Positions 26,085 to 38,900 of a stretch of DNA of 64,000 nucleotides are shown here, piece by piece. The notes below the pieces were generated by a model. The model worked only from the letters and a program-made list of their open reading frames with translations, ran no database searches and had not been told where the DNA came from. The translations under genes were made by a program, and so were the position numbers. Source of the stretch: Orientallactaga sibirica. Taxonomy: Eukaryota; Chordata; Mammalia; Rodentia; Dipodidae. The DNA lies in the NCBI GenBank assembly GCA_036365145.1, contig JAEOAD010002279.1:3715001-3779000 (forward strand), read 5' to 3'. Position 1 is the first letter of the stretch, and each line of letters begins with the position of its first letter.

Positions 26085-26335
26085 ACTTTTTTTTTTTTTT
26101 TATTTTTATTTTTGGAGAGAGGGGAGGAGATGAGGGAGACAGAGATGGGCGTGCCAGCAGTCTCTCAGCTGCTGTGAATGAAATCCAAATGAGTGCGCCC
26201 CCTTGTGGGCAAGTGTGGCATTGCACCCTTGCATCACTTTGCATCTGGCTGAACGTGGGACCTGGAGATTGGAACCAGGTTCTTAGGCTTAGCAGGCAGG
26301 CACCTTAACCCTAAGCCATCTCTCCAGCCCCCATT
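26085..26335 (-). repeat. type B B2-like SINE downstream of TTC4
   Basis: Full element with poly-T/A-rich left end and head at right; exact CTCF-like 14-mer at 26,195-26,208. Flanked by a duplicated cccattctgtac, a good target-site duplication. Confidence 0.85.
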
Positions 26336-26855
26336 CTGTACCATTTTGACAAGTGAAAAATACATTGTGGCCTTCCAGGCACCGTTGAGCACACAGCATC
26401 TACAGAACCCCTTACAGCCCTCCTCTGTGCTAGTGAAGTTGGGGCCAGTCTCTTGGCCAAGCCTTCAAATTCCATGCGGATCTGATTCACTGCCTTCAAG
26501 AAGTGTCTTCTATACTTTGCCAGTGTCACAAAGGTTCAGTCATGTCATCACACCCCAAGTCAATCCCATCAGTGAGTTGTGAGGCCACAGGCTATAATAA
26601 CTGCAGCCGAAGGATCCTTCAGAGATGGACGGCCTGGGTGTTCCCCAGAGCAGAGCTGAGAATCCACCCAGGAATCAGGGCCAGCTGGAGCCCAGTACTT
26701 GGCGTTATAATGTTCCAGGAAGACAGCAGTTCCTTTCTTCCCCAGCATGAGGGTGACAGAAAATGCTGGACTTGGGAAGTGGATCCAGTTGATCCAAGTG
26801 TGCTAGATTCCAGGCCAAAGTAGAGGGAAGAGACCCTGGAGACCCGGCTCACACT
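26336..26855 (-). other. TTC4: probable TTC4 3'UTR and flank
   Basis: Low-copy sequence just beyond the TTC4 stop. I see no AATAAA on the minus strand between 26,336 and 26,855, so the polyadenylation site is not located. Confidence 0.4.
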
Positions 26856-26952
26856 TTATCTGTGTACCTTTCTTCCCCTGAGATAATTCTTACAAAATTG
26901 AGAGGATCCTACACAGACCAAAAATGTGGGCATCAGGGCTTTCACAGAGTAC
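26856..26952 (-). CDS. TTC4: TTC4 exon 10, terminal
   Basis: 97 bp to TAA at 26,858-26,856; YSVKALMPTFLVCVGSS to LRGRKVHR. Acceptor CCTGCAG. One or two residues differ from the human end (VYQIR). Confidence 0.92.
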
Positions 26953-29900
26953 CTGCAGGAAGCACAACAGGAGTTAGCTGAATTATAATCTTTTTTTAAA
27001 AAAGTTTGTTTATTTTTATTTATTTGAGAGCAACAGAGAGAGAGAGAATGGGTACACCAAGGCCTCCAGCCAAAGCAAATGAACTCCAGATGCATGGCCA
27101 CCTTGTGGATCTGGCTCACGTGGGTCCTGGGGAATCGAGCCTCAAACCAGGGTCCTTAGGCTTCACAGGCAAGCACTTAACCGCTAAGCCATCTCTCCAG
27201 CCCTGAATTACAATCTTAATTATCCATGGCCTTTCCTAGCCACACTCAAGGTGACCCTCTAGATGGGCGGAACATTAAAATGCAAACTTTGCACATTTAC
27301 TTGGTAATTTTAAGTCTGGTGAAATCAATATGATATTCTTCACCTTACGACCTAGCCAGAACTCCTGGTGTCATACACTAAACTGGAAACAGAACTACAG
27401 AAGTTGCTATTATTTCATTCACTCCCTACTCTCTTGAATGCCTAAGGTAAAGCAGGCCCTGTGTGGATTTAGAAACCACCACAAAGAGCTGGGTGTGGGT
27501 GTGCATGCCTGTGACCCCAGCACTGGGAGGTAGATAGCAGATTGGAGGTTGAAGGCCATCCTCAGCTCTGGGGCCAGCTGGGCTACAACATACCCTGCTT
27601 CAACCTAAATACACACAAAAGCCACTGTCCTTGACCTAAGTTCAGACTTCTGGGGAGGACAGCCTTAGCCCGGGAAGACACGATCCCCTCTCCAGGGAGC
27701 GGAGTCAGGATCAGCTTCCTGGGAATGGCGTGTCTGAATGTGACTAGAACTCAGGGAAGGGCAGGAGAAAAGGTGCAAGAAACCCCAGATCTGCCACTGC
27801 TGGGCAGGAAGCAAAGGGAGTGAGGCACGTGGAGAGGTGGACAAGGCCTCGGCCTCCCGGACCCGGGGGTGGTGGTGTTATACAGTAAGCCAGGCTCCGG
27901 ACAGAGGGGCCTGGTTCTTAGTCTCACCCAGCTCAAGGGACTGGAGCTGTCCAAAACCAGCCCTGAACCACCTCTTGTCAGAAACTTGGAAAGCAGACAC
28001 AATAGCATGTGCATGAAGTTGATTTTCCTCCATGGCACAGTCAGCTTTCTGTTCAGATTTCTCCTTTGCCTTTTGGAGACTGGGTAGAGTGGATCTCAGG
28101 TCTTTAAAGAATTCTGGATAATATGCTAACAACAAGAAAATGGGAAAAGCCGGGCGTAGTGGCGCACACCTTTAATCCCAGCACTCGGGAGGCAGAGGTA
28201 GGAGGATGGCCGTGAGTTTGAAGCCACCCTGAGACTACAGAGTGAATTCCAGGTCAGCGTGGACTAGAGTAAGACCCTACCTCGAAAAACCATGAAAAAA
28301 GAAAAGAAAAGAAAAAAAATAGGTCACTGAAAATCTATCCAGAACAGAAGGGAGATTCAGGAACAGAGAAAAATTCCAAGCAAAGCACTGATCAGATCTG
28401 GAGAAATATTCCCTACTTGCCTCTCAAGCCGGACACCTTCCAGGTCAGCCAATATCTTAGCAACTCTGTCCGGTCTTCCTGAGCCTCCCTCCCTCCTCAG
28501 GCCTCACCATTCACCAGCCACTTCTGATGTGTGAGTCTGTACCCCTTTTCTGAACACACCCTCTGCAACTCCACTCACGAGCCTCAAGCTGTTTAGCAAG
28601 ATGGTCAAATGTTTGCTCAACGAATGATCCTAACGCCACTCTCTAGCCCCGTTTTTGTATCCCACCCAGCCAGCCACCCTCTTTCCCAACACAAGTGGCT
28701 CTTTTATGGTAAGCGCAGTAGTCTTCCCTCCTCTTCTTCACTTGGTTCCAAGTTGGAGCAAAACAACGCAACAGTGAACTCGTCCATCCCCCGAGGTTGC
28801 TTGCTGCCCTGCTGACAACACAGTTTACAAGGGCACTCTGACTCCCACTCAGCCACTGACACCCAAGTGTCTGCGAAACAAACGGTCCCAGTGCACACTG
28901 AAGGGACAGCCCCAGAGGCAGAGGATCTCAGGGAGGGCCACAGTGACTGCAAAAGGCACTCTTTCTGTATGGTATCATCAGCGGACAATACCATTAGGAA
29001 AAGGAAGCCATCCCAGCGGCCTTCAGGGACAAAGCCAGGCAGCTTTGCCCTCAGGAGACCAGCCCCACCCACCTCGCTGGTCTGCCACTGTCTTGGCTAG
29101 AGTGCAATGGGCTGTCCACACACCAATGGCTCAGCTTAATAGGCTGTAGTCCCAGTGGCTGCCACTGGCCCAGCAGGTGTTCAGAGCATCAGGGGGGTAT
29201 CTGAGGTGATCACGGAGAACTGGAAAGAGCAGGAGCTCACCTGGGGTGCTGCAGCACCTGTAGCAGGGTACTCTTGGGGGACACCTGGTAGAGTTCTGTG
29301 CTGTTCTCGTCCTCAAAGTAGAGCTGCAAATTGAACCGGGAGAGGGTCAGAGACAGACGAGGGCTTCAGCAGCCTGAGGCATGGGAGAAGTTACAGATGA
29401 CAACTGCTGAATGTCTTCTTCACACAGCCCTGGGCTGAGTGCACTCAGCAGCCTCGCCATGACGCTGTCAGAAAGGTTACCACTGGGCTGGAGAGATGGC
29501 TTAGTGGTTAAGGCACTTAGGACCCAGGCTCAATTCTCCAGGACCCACGTAAGCCAGATGCACATGGTGGCGCATGCATCTGGAGTTCACTTGCAGTGGC
29601 TGGAGGCCCTGATGTACCCATTCTTACGCACTCCCTCTCTGTCTCTAATAATAAATTTTTTTTTGTTTGGTTTTTCGAGGTAGGGTCTCACTCTAGCTCA
29701 GGCTGACCTGGAATTCACTATATAGTCTCAGGGTGGCCTCGAACTCATGGTGATCCTCCTACCTCTGCCTCCCAAGTGCTGGGATTAAAGGCGTGCGCCC
29801 GGCTCTCTTGTACTTTTTATTTCCCAACAATGGGCTGTTATTTAGTCTTAGAAAGGAAGAGTCCCATATTGTAATGGCTCATATAAGGCCCTGGTTGAAC

Positions 29901-32900
29901 TCTGAGGACACTATGCTAAGTGAAATAAAGCAGACAGAAAGGACAAACACCACATGGCTCTACTGGTCATTGAGACACTGGGGACAGGGAGGGACATGGG
30001 AGAGAACAGCGTTTCAGCTGGGATGATGGAGAGGGATGGTGGTGATGGCTACAAAACATTGTGAATGTGCTTATTGATGTCACAAAGTTGTTCATTTAAA
30101 TGGTTTTCAGCATATTATGTATATTTACCAATGCTTTTGTTTGTTTGTTTGTTTGTTTGTTTGTTTGTTTGTTTGGTTGGTTGGTTTTCCAAGGTAGGGT
30201 TTCACTCTGGCCCAGGCTGACCTGGAATTCACTCTGTAGTCTCAGGGTGGCCTCGAACTCACAGCGATCCTCCTACCTCTGCCTCCCAAGTGCTGGGATT
30301 AAAAGCATGTGTCACCATGCCTGGCACTCCTCTCCCTTCCCCTAAAAAAAAAAGTCCCTTAAGAGGGTTGAAATAAAGCTTCTCTTACCTCCAAATTATC
30401 AGGGTAGTATTTCTGCTCTGAGTCCCAAGAGGGTGCTTCGCTAAACATTGCCATTAGATGATCGATAAACCTAAGGATGGAACGTGTACTTTCTGCGTAT
30501 CAGTGATTCCATCTACTTCCCCACATCAGTCCCAGGACACCAATTCAGAGATAACGAGAATGAACACAACATGAAATTCAGGCTTAACCCATTCAGTGAC
30601 AGTGCCCAAAACAGGTCCATTCATCACCAGTCCCAGCATGCCACTGTCTTCAACAGACACAGTCATGTTCCAAGCACTGATCCTTGGAAATCACAGGTAA
30701 ATGTGATTTTTTTTTGAATAAATAAGCACGTGAATTACCATGCAGGTACTACTCAACATGCCTTCACTCTTCCCCAGCATTGTGGACTAAACTCTTGACA
30801 AACACGGCACCATGACATGATGCCCAGTCCATGGGGAGGTGAGGCTTATGTCACAAGCCTGGTGATTAGAGATTTCAGTTAGAGGGCCTATTGACGAGAC
30901 TGAATTAAAGCTCCTGAACTGGTCTTTTCCTTCCTCAGCCCCGAAGGCCCTCACTTGTCCTGGGAAGCCAGCAAGGAGGAACATGGAAACAGGGGTAGAG
31001 GGAGGCACCTGGTCAAGGAAGTACCTCGAGTCCTCGTGAAAAGCAGAGATGAAGTCGGACTGGGCATACTCCGGGTACAGAAACAGCACGGGCCAGCTCA
31101 GCCTGCCCTGGTCATCCAGACTCAGCCGAGCCCCATACGGGTTCTCAGAGCTGAGCCCATCCAGGAAAACCTCACTTGGAGCATCTGAGGTTGAATCTTC
31201 ATCCTCACCGACGACTCTGGAGCCAAGCCTGATGTTCCTAGCCTGGATTAAAGATGGACACACAGGCACACAAACAATACTGTGTTGGGAGATGTAAACA
31301 TACTTCACCGAAATATGGACACAACTCTGAGCCATGACCTTCTCAGCTGTCCCTGGGGCCTGGCACTGTAGGCACCACTTGTCTAACTTACCTGCCCTAA
31401 GCAGCTGCTGTGTGTTTGGCCTTGTGTCACACAGAGGAGGGTCCACGCCCTCAGACCTGTCTACAGACTAGTGGGGAGACTATTCAAAAAGGAGGGTAAC
31501 AAGCGGAGCTAGGAAACCGCACACAGTACAACCAAGAGGCCAAAGGCAACTAGAAAATGCCTGCCTTTTAACAATGCCTTTGAGAGGCAAAGGCACAGAA
31601 AAGATCAAGAGTTGGGCTAAAGAGATGGCTTAGCGGTTAAGGCACTTGTCTGCAAAGCCAAAGGACCCAGTTTGATTCCCCAGGACCCACATAAACCAGA
31701 TACACAAGATGCTGCATGTGTCTGGAGTTTGTTTGCAGTGGCTAGAGGCCTGGTGTACCCATTTTCTCTCTCTCTTCCTCTTTCTATCTCTCAAATAAAA
31801 ACATAAATTTCTTCTTCTTCTTTTTCTTTTTTTTTTTTTTTTTTTTTTTTTTTGGTTTTTGAGGTGTCACACTTCCCAGGCTGACCTGGAATTCATTATG
31901 GTCTCAGAGTGGCCTTGAACTCCCAGGAACCTCTGCCTCCTGGACCTCAGGGGAGAGAGGGAGGGAGGGAGGGAAAGAAGGACGGAAGGAAAGAAGGAAG
32001 AAAGAAGAAGAGAGAGAAAAAAGAAATAAGGTGGAAGAGCAAGAGATCTCTTCTAACCTCTGCACATGTGCACAGTGGGCATGCACAGCATACATACATG
32101 CTCAACCCACACATCTCCTCTGTTCAGTTCTGGAAATGTCTCTTTGGAAAGCAGAAATAATGCACTGCGCTGACTTAAGGTTGACTACTTCCCAGAAGTG
32201 AGGGTCTGTCATGGGTCTGCACTGCAGGGTCACACCTCTCATGAATGTTTCCTCAGGCGAGCACATGAAGGGAAGCCACAGGCCATCAAAGGTAGTTTGA
32301 GGCCATCCCCTACAATAGGGGTTGACAAATATCATGTATTTATTTGAAACAGAGTCTCTTCCCAGGCTGCCCTTGAACGCCACCCCTCCTGCCTCTGCCT
32401 CCAAGCGCTGGGATTACAGGCTGTGCTGCCTCAGCTGACTATAGCTCTGTTTCATTTGTGAACACAACACCCAGGTATCAGGCATTAGTAAAGTTCTCAG
32501 GGTCAGCAAGTAGTTTGAGCCCAGAAAAGGTGCTATCTGCCTGGGATAGCCAGCTCCCAAGGCATCTCAGGGCGGCAGGATGTTGTTGTTGCTGTAGTCA
32601 CGGCGACATCTACAGGTGAGGTGGGGAGCAAGGCCCCGGCTCTGACATTATCTATCTGCACTTCTTCTGGCAGTGTGAGCTCTTGTGCCTGTTTGCAGAA
32701 CAGTCTGAGGCTGAGGTGCAGAGAGGCAGAGCTGACAGAGTGCTCTGAGGCACAGCCTGGGCTCCTTTGTCACACTTCACCACACTACAAGCAGACGGGC
32801 ACATGGAGACAGCGTCCCAGGAAAGATTCCCAGTGGACCTCACGGGCCACAGGGCCTGTGCTCTCAGAGATGCCCAAAGCCTCATGATGCTCTGCGTTCT

Positions 32901-35900
32901 TTGAGTTCATCCCTCTGTTGGCTGGAAATCAGCCCTGGCTCTGGGGAACAGGCTTTCTCCTCTCCACTCAAGCCTGCTCCGGAAGGACTATCTCTGGTTT
33001 CTGTGCAGCGCATGCTGTGTTAAGGGACACCAGTAGCCAAGTTAGTTCAACAAACATACACACAACACACACCCAGGTATCAGGCCCAGTGTCAGCAGAA
33101 GTTTTAAAATCTACTTCCTGTACCCAAGGAGCTCACGAGCTACTAAGGGCCACGTGTAACAGGTGTGTTACTCTGGCAGTGTGAGCACAATGCAAAAGAG
33201 AGGAGTGAGGTGCTAGAGAGATGGCAGAGTGATTGAGGCACCTGCCTGCAAAGCCTAACACCCAGGGGTTGACTCCCCAGTACCCACATAAAGCCAGATG
33301 CCCAAAGTGACGCATGCATCTGGAGTTCATTTTCAGTGGCTGGAAGCCCTGGCACATCCATTCTCTCTCTCTGCTTACAAATAAAGTTAAAAAAAGAGAA
33401 AGAGGGCGCTGGAGAGATGGCTTAGTGGTTAAGGTGTTTGCCTACAAAGCCTAAGGACCAAAGTTCCATTCCCCAGTACCCATGAAGGCAGATGTACAAG
33501 GTGGCACATGTGTCTGGAGTTCTTTTGCAGTGGGTGGGGGCTCTGGTATGCCCATTCTCTCTCTCTCTCTCTTTGTATGTCTCTACTTGTAAATGATTAA
33601 ATATCTTTTTAAAAAGAGCCCCTGTAATGTGGGCTCAGACCAGAAAGATAGCAGCAATAAAGGAGAAAGGGCATCTCCTTCATTCGGGGAGGGACACTGG
33701 CGTGGGGAAGTACTTCATGGGGATTCCCACCTGTCTGTGTGGCTGGAGAACCCAGGGGAGACCTTTTTTCAGGCTCCACCTTTTGGACAGCTATAGCCCA
33801 TGAGAGAAGAGACACCATTCCGCTCAGTCTGGCAGAAAGAGAATGCGGAGTCCCTTTCTTCCTAATCTGCCCACACCACTGGATCCCGTTTCCACCTCAG
33901 GTTTGCGAGTCCACAGGAGCTGTCCTTTGCCAAGGGAAGACAGAAGTTTTCCTGCTTTCACATCTGTGTGCTCTCCTGCTTATGATCTAATTTTATCCGC
34001 TTATAATCCTCTGAGAATGGGAAAAGCCTGCTTGGTTCGTTTAATCCTCATATAAACCTCATATATTGTGGTCTCCATTTTCAAAGGTGGGACTGAGAAA
34101 TATCAAGAACTTGTCAGCATCATAGGCTTTAGCAGTCACACAAGAAGTGTGTACATTCAGAGTGTATAAAAGATGCCCTCGGGGTATCCAATGAGCCATA
34201 ACCTTGAGCCTACGTTTTGTTTTCCCAACGACCCAAGACACAATCTGGGGGTGTTAATTAGTGGTAATAAGCAAATGTAAACTGCTGGCTTTTACCAACC
34301 TTCAGCTTGTCTGCTTTAGTCCTCACTTCTAGAAGTTTCTTCTCCTTGGCATCTATTTGCAGCCCCTCATCACACCAGGTCACGGCCTCAGCAAAGTGTT
34401 TCAGTTCCAGGTGGCACAGGGCACCTGCAGAAGCCATAACATAAATGCACAGAGGGCAGTCACCCTGGACAAATTCTCCCAAGCCCGCCACTTCCAGCCA
34501 GTCACCTGATGAAAAGTGCTTGCTTACAAAGCCTGCTAGCCCTGGTTCAATTCCCCAGCATCCACATAAAGCCAGGTGCAAAGTGGCATATGTGTCTGGA
34601 GTTCATTTGCCATCCCCAAAACACAAATAATTTTTTTTTTTTTTTTTTTTTTTGGTTTTTGCAAGGTAGGGTCTCACTCTGGTCCAGGCTGACCTGGAAT
34701 TAACTATGTAGTCTCAGGGTGACCTCGATCTCTCGGTGATCCTCCTACTTCTGCCTCCCAAGTGCTGGGATTAAAGGCGTGCGCCACCACGCCCAGCTAC
34801 AAATAATTTTTTAAATATGTTCTTTTTTAAAAAGGGAGGGGGGAGATGGCTAGTGAGATGCGCCTGCCTGCTAAGCTTAAGAACCTGGTTCCAATCTCCA
34901 GGTCCCACTGTTAGCCAGATGCGCCTGCCCACACTTGCCCACAAGGGGTGCACAAGAACCTGGTTCCAATCTGTCCAGGTCTCTGTCTCTCTCTCCAAAA
35001 ATAATAAAAATATTTTTAAAAGGGGGCTAGAGAGATAGATGCAGATTGACATCTGCTTGCAAAGTCTGAATACCAGGTTTGCCCACAAGGGGCACACATC
35101 AGCTTTGTTCATCAGCAGGTGAGAGGCTGCTGGTGCACCCATTTCTCTTAGCTCTCCCTCTCCCTCTCTGTAAACTCTCTCTGTCTCTCTCTCCAAAAAT
35201 AAAAATAAAAAAATTTTCAAATGAATGAGTTTGCAAAGGGGGCTCAAAGGAAAGATGAAGTATAAGGTAATAAAAGCACTGTTATTACTTAGAAAGATCA
35301 GCCTACAAGAGGAAAAATAACGAGGGGACAGACTCAATGGCACAAGTTCTGTAACACTTTTAATTAATTTTAACAGGACACTTGAGGATCTTGCCTTCCA
35401 ATCAGCTAATTTTTTGGAGGGGGGGATCAGAACGTGCTTTGTCTTGATTTTATTCTATTTATTTATATATTATTTGAGAGAGCAAGAGAGAAAGAGGCAG
35501 AGAAAGAACTGGGGGCACCAGGGCCTCCAGCCACTGCCAAGGAACTCCAGACATATGTGCCACCTTGTGCATCTGGCTTACATAGGTCCTGGGGAACCGA
35601 ACTGAGGTCCTGTGGCTTTGTAGGCAAATGCCTTAATTGCTTAGGCATCTCTCCAGCACTTAATTTTATTCTTTATTAATTTAAAGGCATTTCTCCAGCA
35701 CTAAAAGCATAAATTTTATTCTTTATTAATTTCAAAAAATGAGCCAGGCATGGTTTCTTTAATTACACAGATATTCTTTATTCTCAGGAATTCTTTCAAA
35801 AATGGCATGCTATGGTTGGTTAACATCAAAAGGACCCCATGAGGATCCTACCAACCCTCCTACCAAAGCTTTAAACATTGTATTTTGGTGGCAGGAGTGC

Positions 35901-38900
35901 CAGTTTGCCCACAGTGATCATCACACTGCAGTTCTTTAAAACCTACCTCTAATGATGGCTTTCAGGTGGCAGGGCTTCAGCTTTCTGGCAGCCGTCACAT
36001 CACTGAGAGCAGAACGAAAATTGCCTGACAAAACGCCATTTGGTAAAAGAGAACAAATTTTGAGATCAAAATATTTTCAAAATACCACCCGCATCAACAA
36101 AGACAAGTGTACAACACTGGAGAAATGTTCTTGAAAAATACAGCTATGCCCATCAAGCCTTGTAAATGTTTCCAACATCAATCCACAGAAGAGCTAGAAA
36201 TGGCTACTATGAAAAGATGTTCAACATCCCAGCACTCGGGAGGCACAGGTAGGGGGATTGTCATGAGGTCGAGGTCACCCTGAGACTACAAAAGTTAATT
36301 CCATGGGCTGGAGAGATGGCTTGGGGTTAAGGCGCCTGCCTCCTAAGCCTAAGAACACTGGTTCCAATCTCCAGAAGTTCCAATCTCCAGGTCCCACGTT
36401 TAGCCAGATGCAGTGACGCAAGGGCGCAATGCCGCACTTGGCCACAAGGGGGCGCACACATCTGGATTTCGTTCGCAGCAGCTGAGACTGCTGGCGCACC
36501 CATCTCTCTCTTCCTCTCCCTCTCTCTGTGTCTCTCTCCAAAAAAAAAATAATAATAAAATTTTTTTTAAAGTTAATTACAGGTCAGCCTGGACCAGAGT
36601 GGTGAGACCCTACCTCCAAGAACAAAAAAAAAAAAAAAAAAAAAGATGTTTAAAATCACTGGTGACCGGGACATTAATATAAAAATGAAACTGGTAAACA
36701 TTAGTCTGCACGTGGTGAAGCTATGGGAGTTAGAGAACAAATGTGTACACTGAGCCAACAATTTTGTTTTGTTTTGTTTTGATTTATTGCTCGAAGTAGG
36801 GTCTCACTCCAGCCCAGGCTGACCTGGGATTCACTCTGTAGTCTCAGGGTGGTCCCGAACTCACAGTGATCCTCCTACCTCTGCCTCCCGAGTGCTGGGA
36901 TTAAAGGCGTGCACCACCACGCCCGGCTCTGAGCCAACAATTCTCTTCAGAAAATTACCCTCAAAGACACTTTCAGCTGGCGTGGTGGCCTACACCTTTA
37001 ACCCTAGACTTGGAAGGCTGAAATCAGGGGATGAAGGGAGTTCAAGGGCAGCCTGAGCTACAGATTGAGTTCCAGATCCTGCCTCAAACCAAACAACAAT
37101 CACCAAAACCCAAACAAAACATAGCACAGCGCTTGGGAGATGGCTCACGGGATAAAGCACTCGCAGCTCAAACCCGAGTATTAGAGTCCAACACTCCCCA
37201 GATCCCGTGGCAGGCGTCAGTGATCCCAGCACACCAATGGAGAGAAGGGAGACTGAGGCAGGAGCACCTTCAGAAAGCCCTAAGCCATCTCAGTAAGGAA
37301 GAAGATCCAGACAAAGAGACCCTGCCTCACATGAGACAGGAGGAAGAGGAATGACAAGAGGAAAGTGGCTCACCTGCACACACATGAACATGCAGCCACG
37401 TCTCTCAATGGGCAAGGATCAATGTAAAATCCAGACAACTACTTTACTTCTCCTCCTCCATGTATCAAGGCCAGGGCCTTTCCCGTGGTGGGCAAGCACT
37501 CTCCTGCTGAGCTCTACCCACACCTTTTTTGTTTTGTTTCCAGGTAGGGTCTCGCTCTAGCCCAGGCAGACCTGGAATTCACTATGTAGTCTAGTCTCAG
37601 GGTGGCCTTGAACTTTCCACAATCCTACCTCTGCCTCCTGAGTGCTGGGATTAAAGGCATGCTCCACCACACTTGGCTGGGTTTTTTGGTTTTTTGGTTT
37701 TTTGGTTTTTTTGTTTGTTTGTTTTGTTTTAGGTTTTTCAAGGCAAGGTTTCACTCTATCCCAGGCTGACCTAGAACTCCCTCTGTAGTGACAGGCTGGC
37801 CTCAAACTCATGGCGATCCTCATACCTCTACCTCCTGAGTGCTGGGATTAATGGCATGAGCCACCATGCTCAACACCCCCCCCCCTTTTTTTTTTTTGGT
37901 TTTTGAGGTAGGGTCTCACTCTAGCTCAGGCTGACCTGGAATTCACTCTGTAGTCTCAGCGTGGCCTTGAACTCATGGCAATCCTCATACCTCTGAATCC
38001 AGAGTGCTGGAATTAATGGCATGAGCCACCATACCCAGCCCCTTTTTTCTTTTTGAGCCAAAGTTCTTCTAAATTGCCTAGGCTGGCCCCCAAACTTACA
38101 ATCCTCCTAGGCACCTAGGTTTACAAGGTCTCAGACACCCACAAAATCAGAACATGGAATACATTTAAAGAGACAAGGACTAATGTGCCAACAGAGGAAA
38201 CGGCTGAACGCTCGCACGCTGCACAACAGGAAGATCATAGTATTCCGCACGCAGGACCTGACGGCAGCCGTTACCTCTTCTGCAAGTGGGAGCAAAGGTG
38301 GGCTGACCATCTAAAGGGCAGTCAGATCCCCAAATGCCTGACCCTTCTGCAGTCCCTGGAGCCCAGCCTCCTCAATTCAGGTGGAAGACTGAAGGTTCAT
38401 TCCATGCAGGCCCAGGTCAAATTCCCCAGCACCCACGTAAAGCCAGATACACAAAGTAATGAATGCATCTGGAGTTCATCGGCAGTGGCAAGAGGCCCTG
38501 GCACATTCATTCTCTCTCTCTTTCAAACAAATGAATGGTTTTTTTTAATTAAAAGAATATTAGAGGGCTGGAGAAATGGCCTAGCGGTTAAGGCGTTTGC
38601 CTGCAAAGCCAAAGGATCCCGGTTCGATTCTCCAGGACCCATGTAAGCCAGATGCACAAGGGGCACATGCATCTGGAGTTCGTTTGCAGTGGCTGGAGGC
38701 CCTGGTGCACCCATTCTCTCTCTCTGTCTACCTCTCTTCTTTCTCTCTCTATGGTTGCAAATAAATAAATAAATAAATAAATAAAATTTAATAAAAAGAT
38801 GAGAACTGCTACACTCAGCCTAGAAAGATTTTAAAAAAAAGAATATTAGAATTTTGTTTTAAGTTTTTATAAGCTGCTGAATTTTAAAGAGTTTTTTGCG

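Noticed and set aside
30787..31446. 219-codon minus-strand frame as a single TTC4 exon
   Set aside because: Only 31,025-31,242 matches TTC4, bounded by consensus acceptor and donor; the rest is intron read-through.
32108..32131. Calling TTC4 exon 6 from the RTEQR...DV resemblance
   Set aside because: Only about seven residues match, with a slip of one base; no acceptor AG precedes it and no donor or further homology follows.
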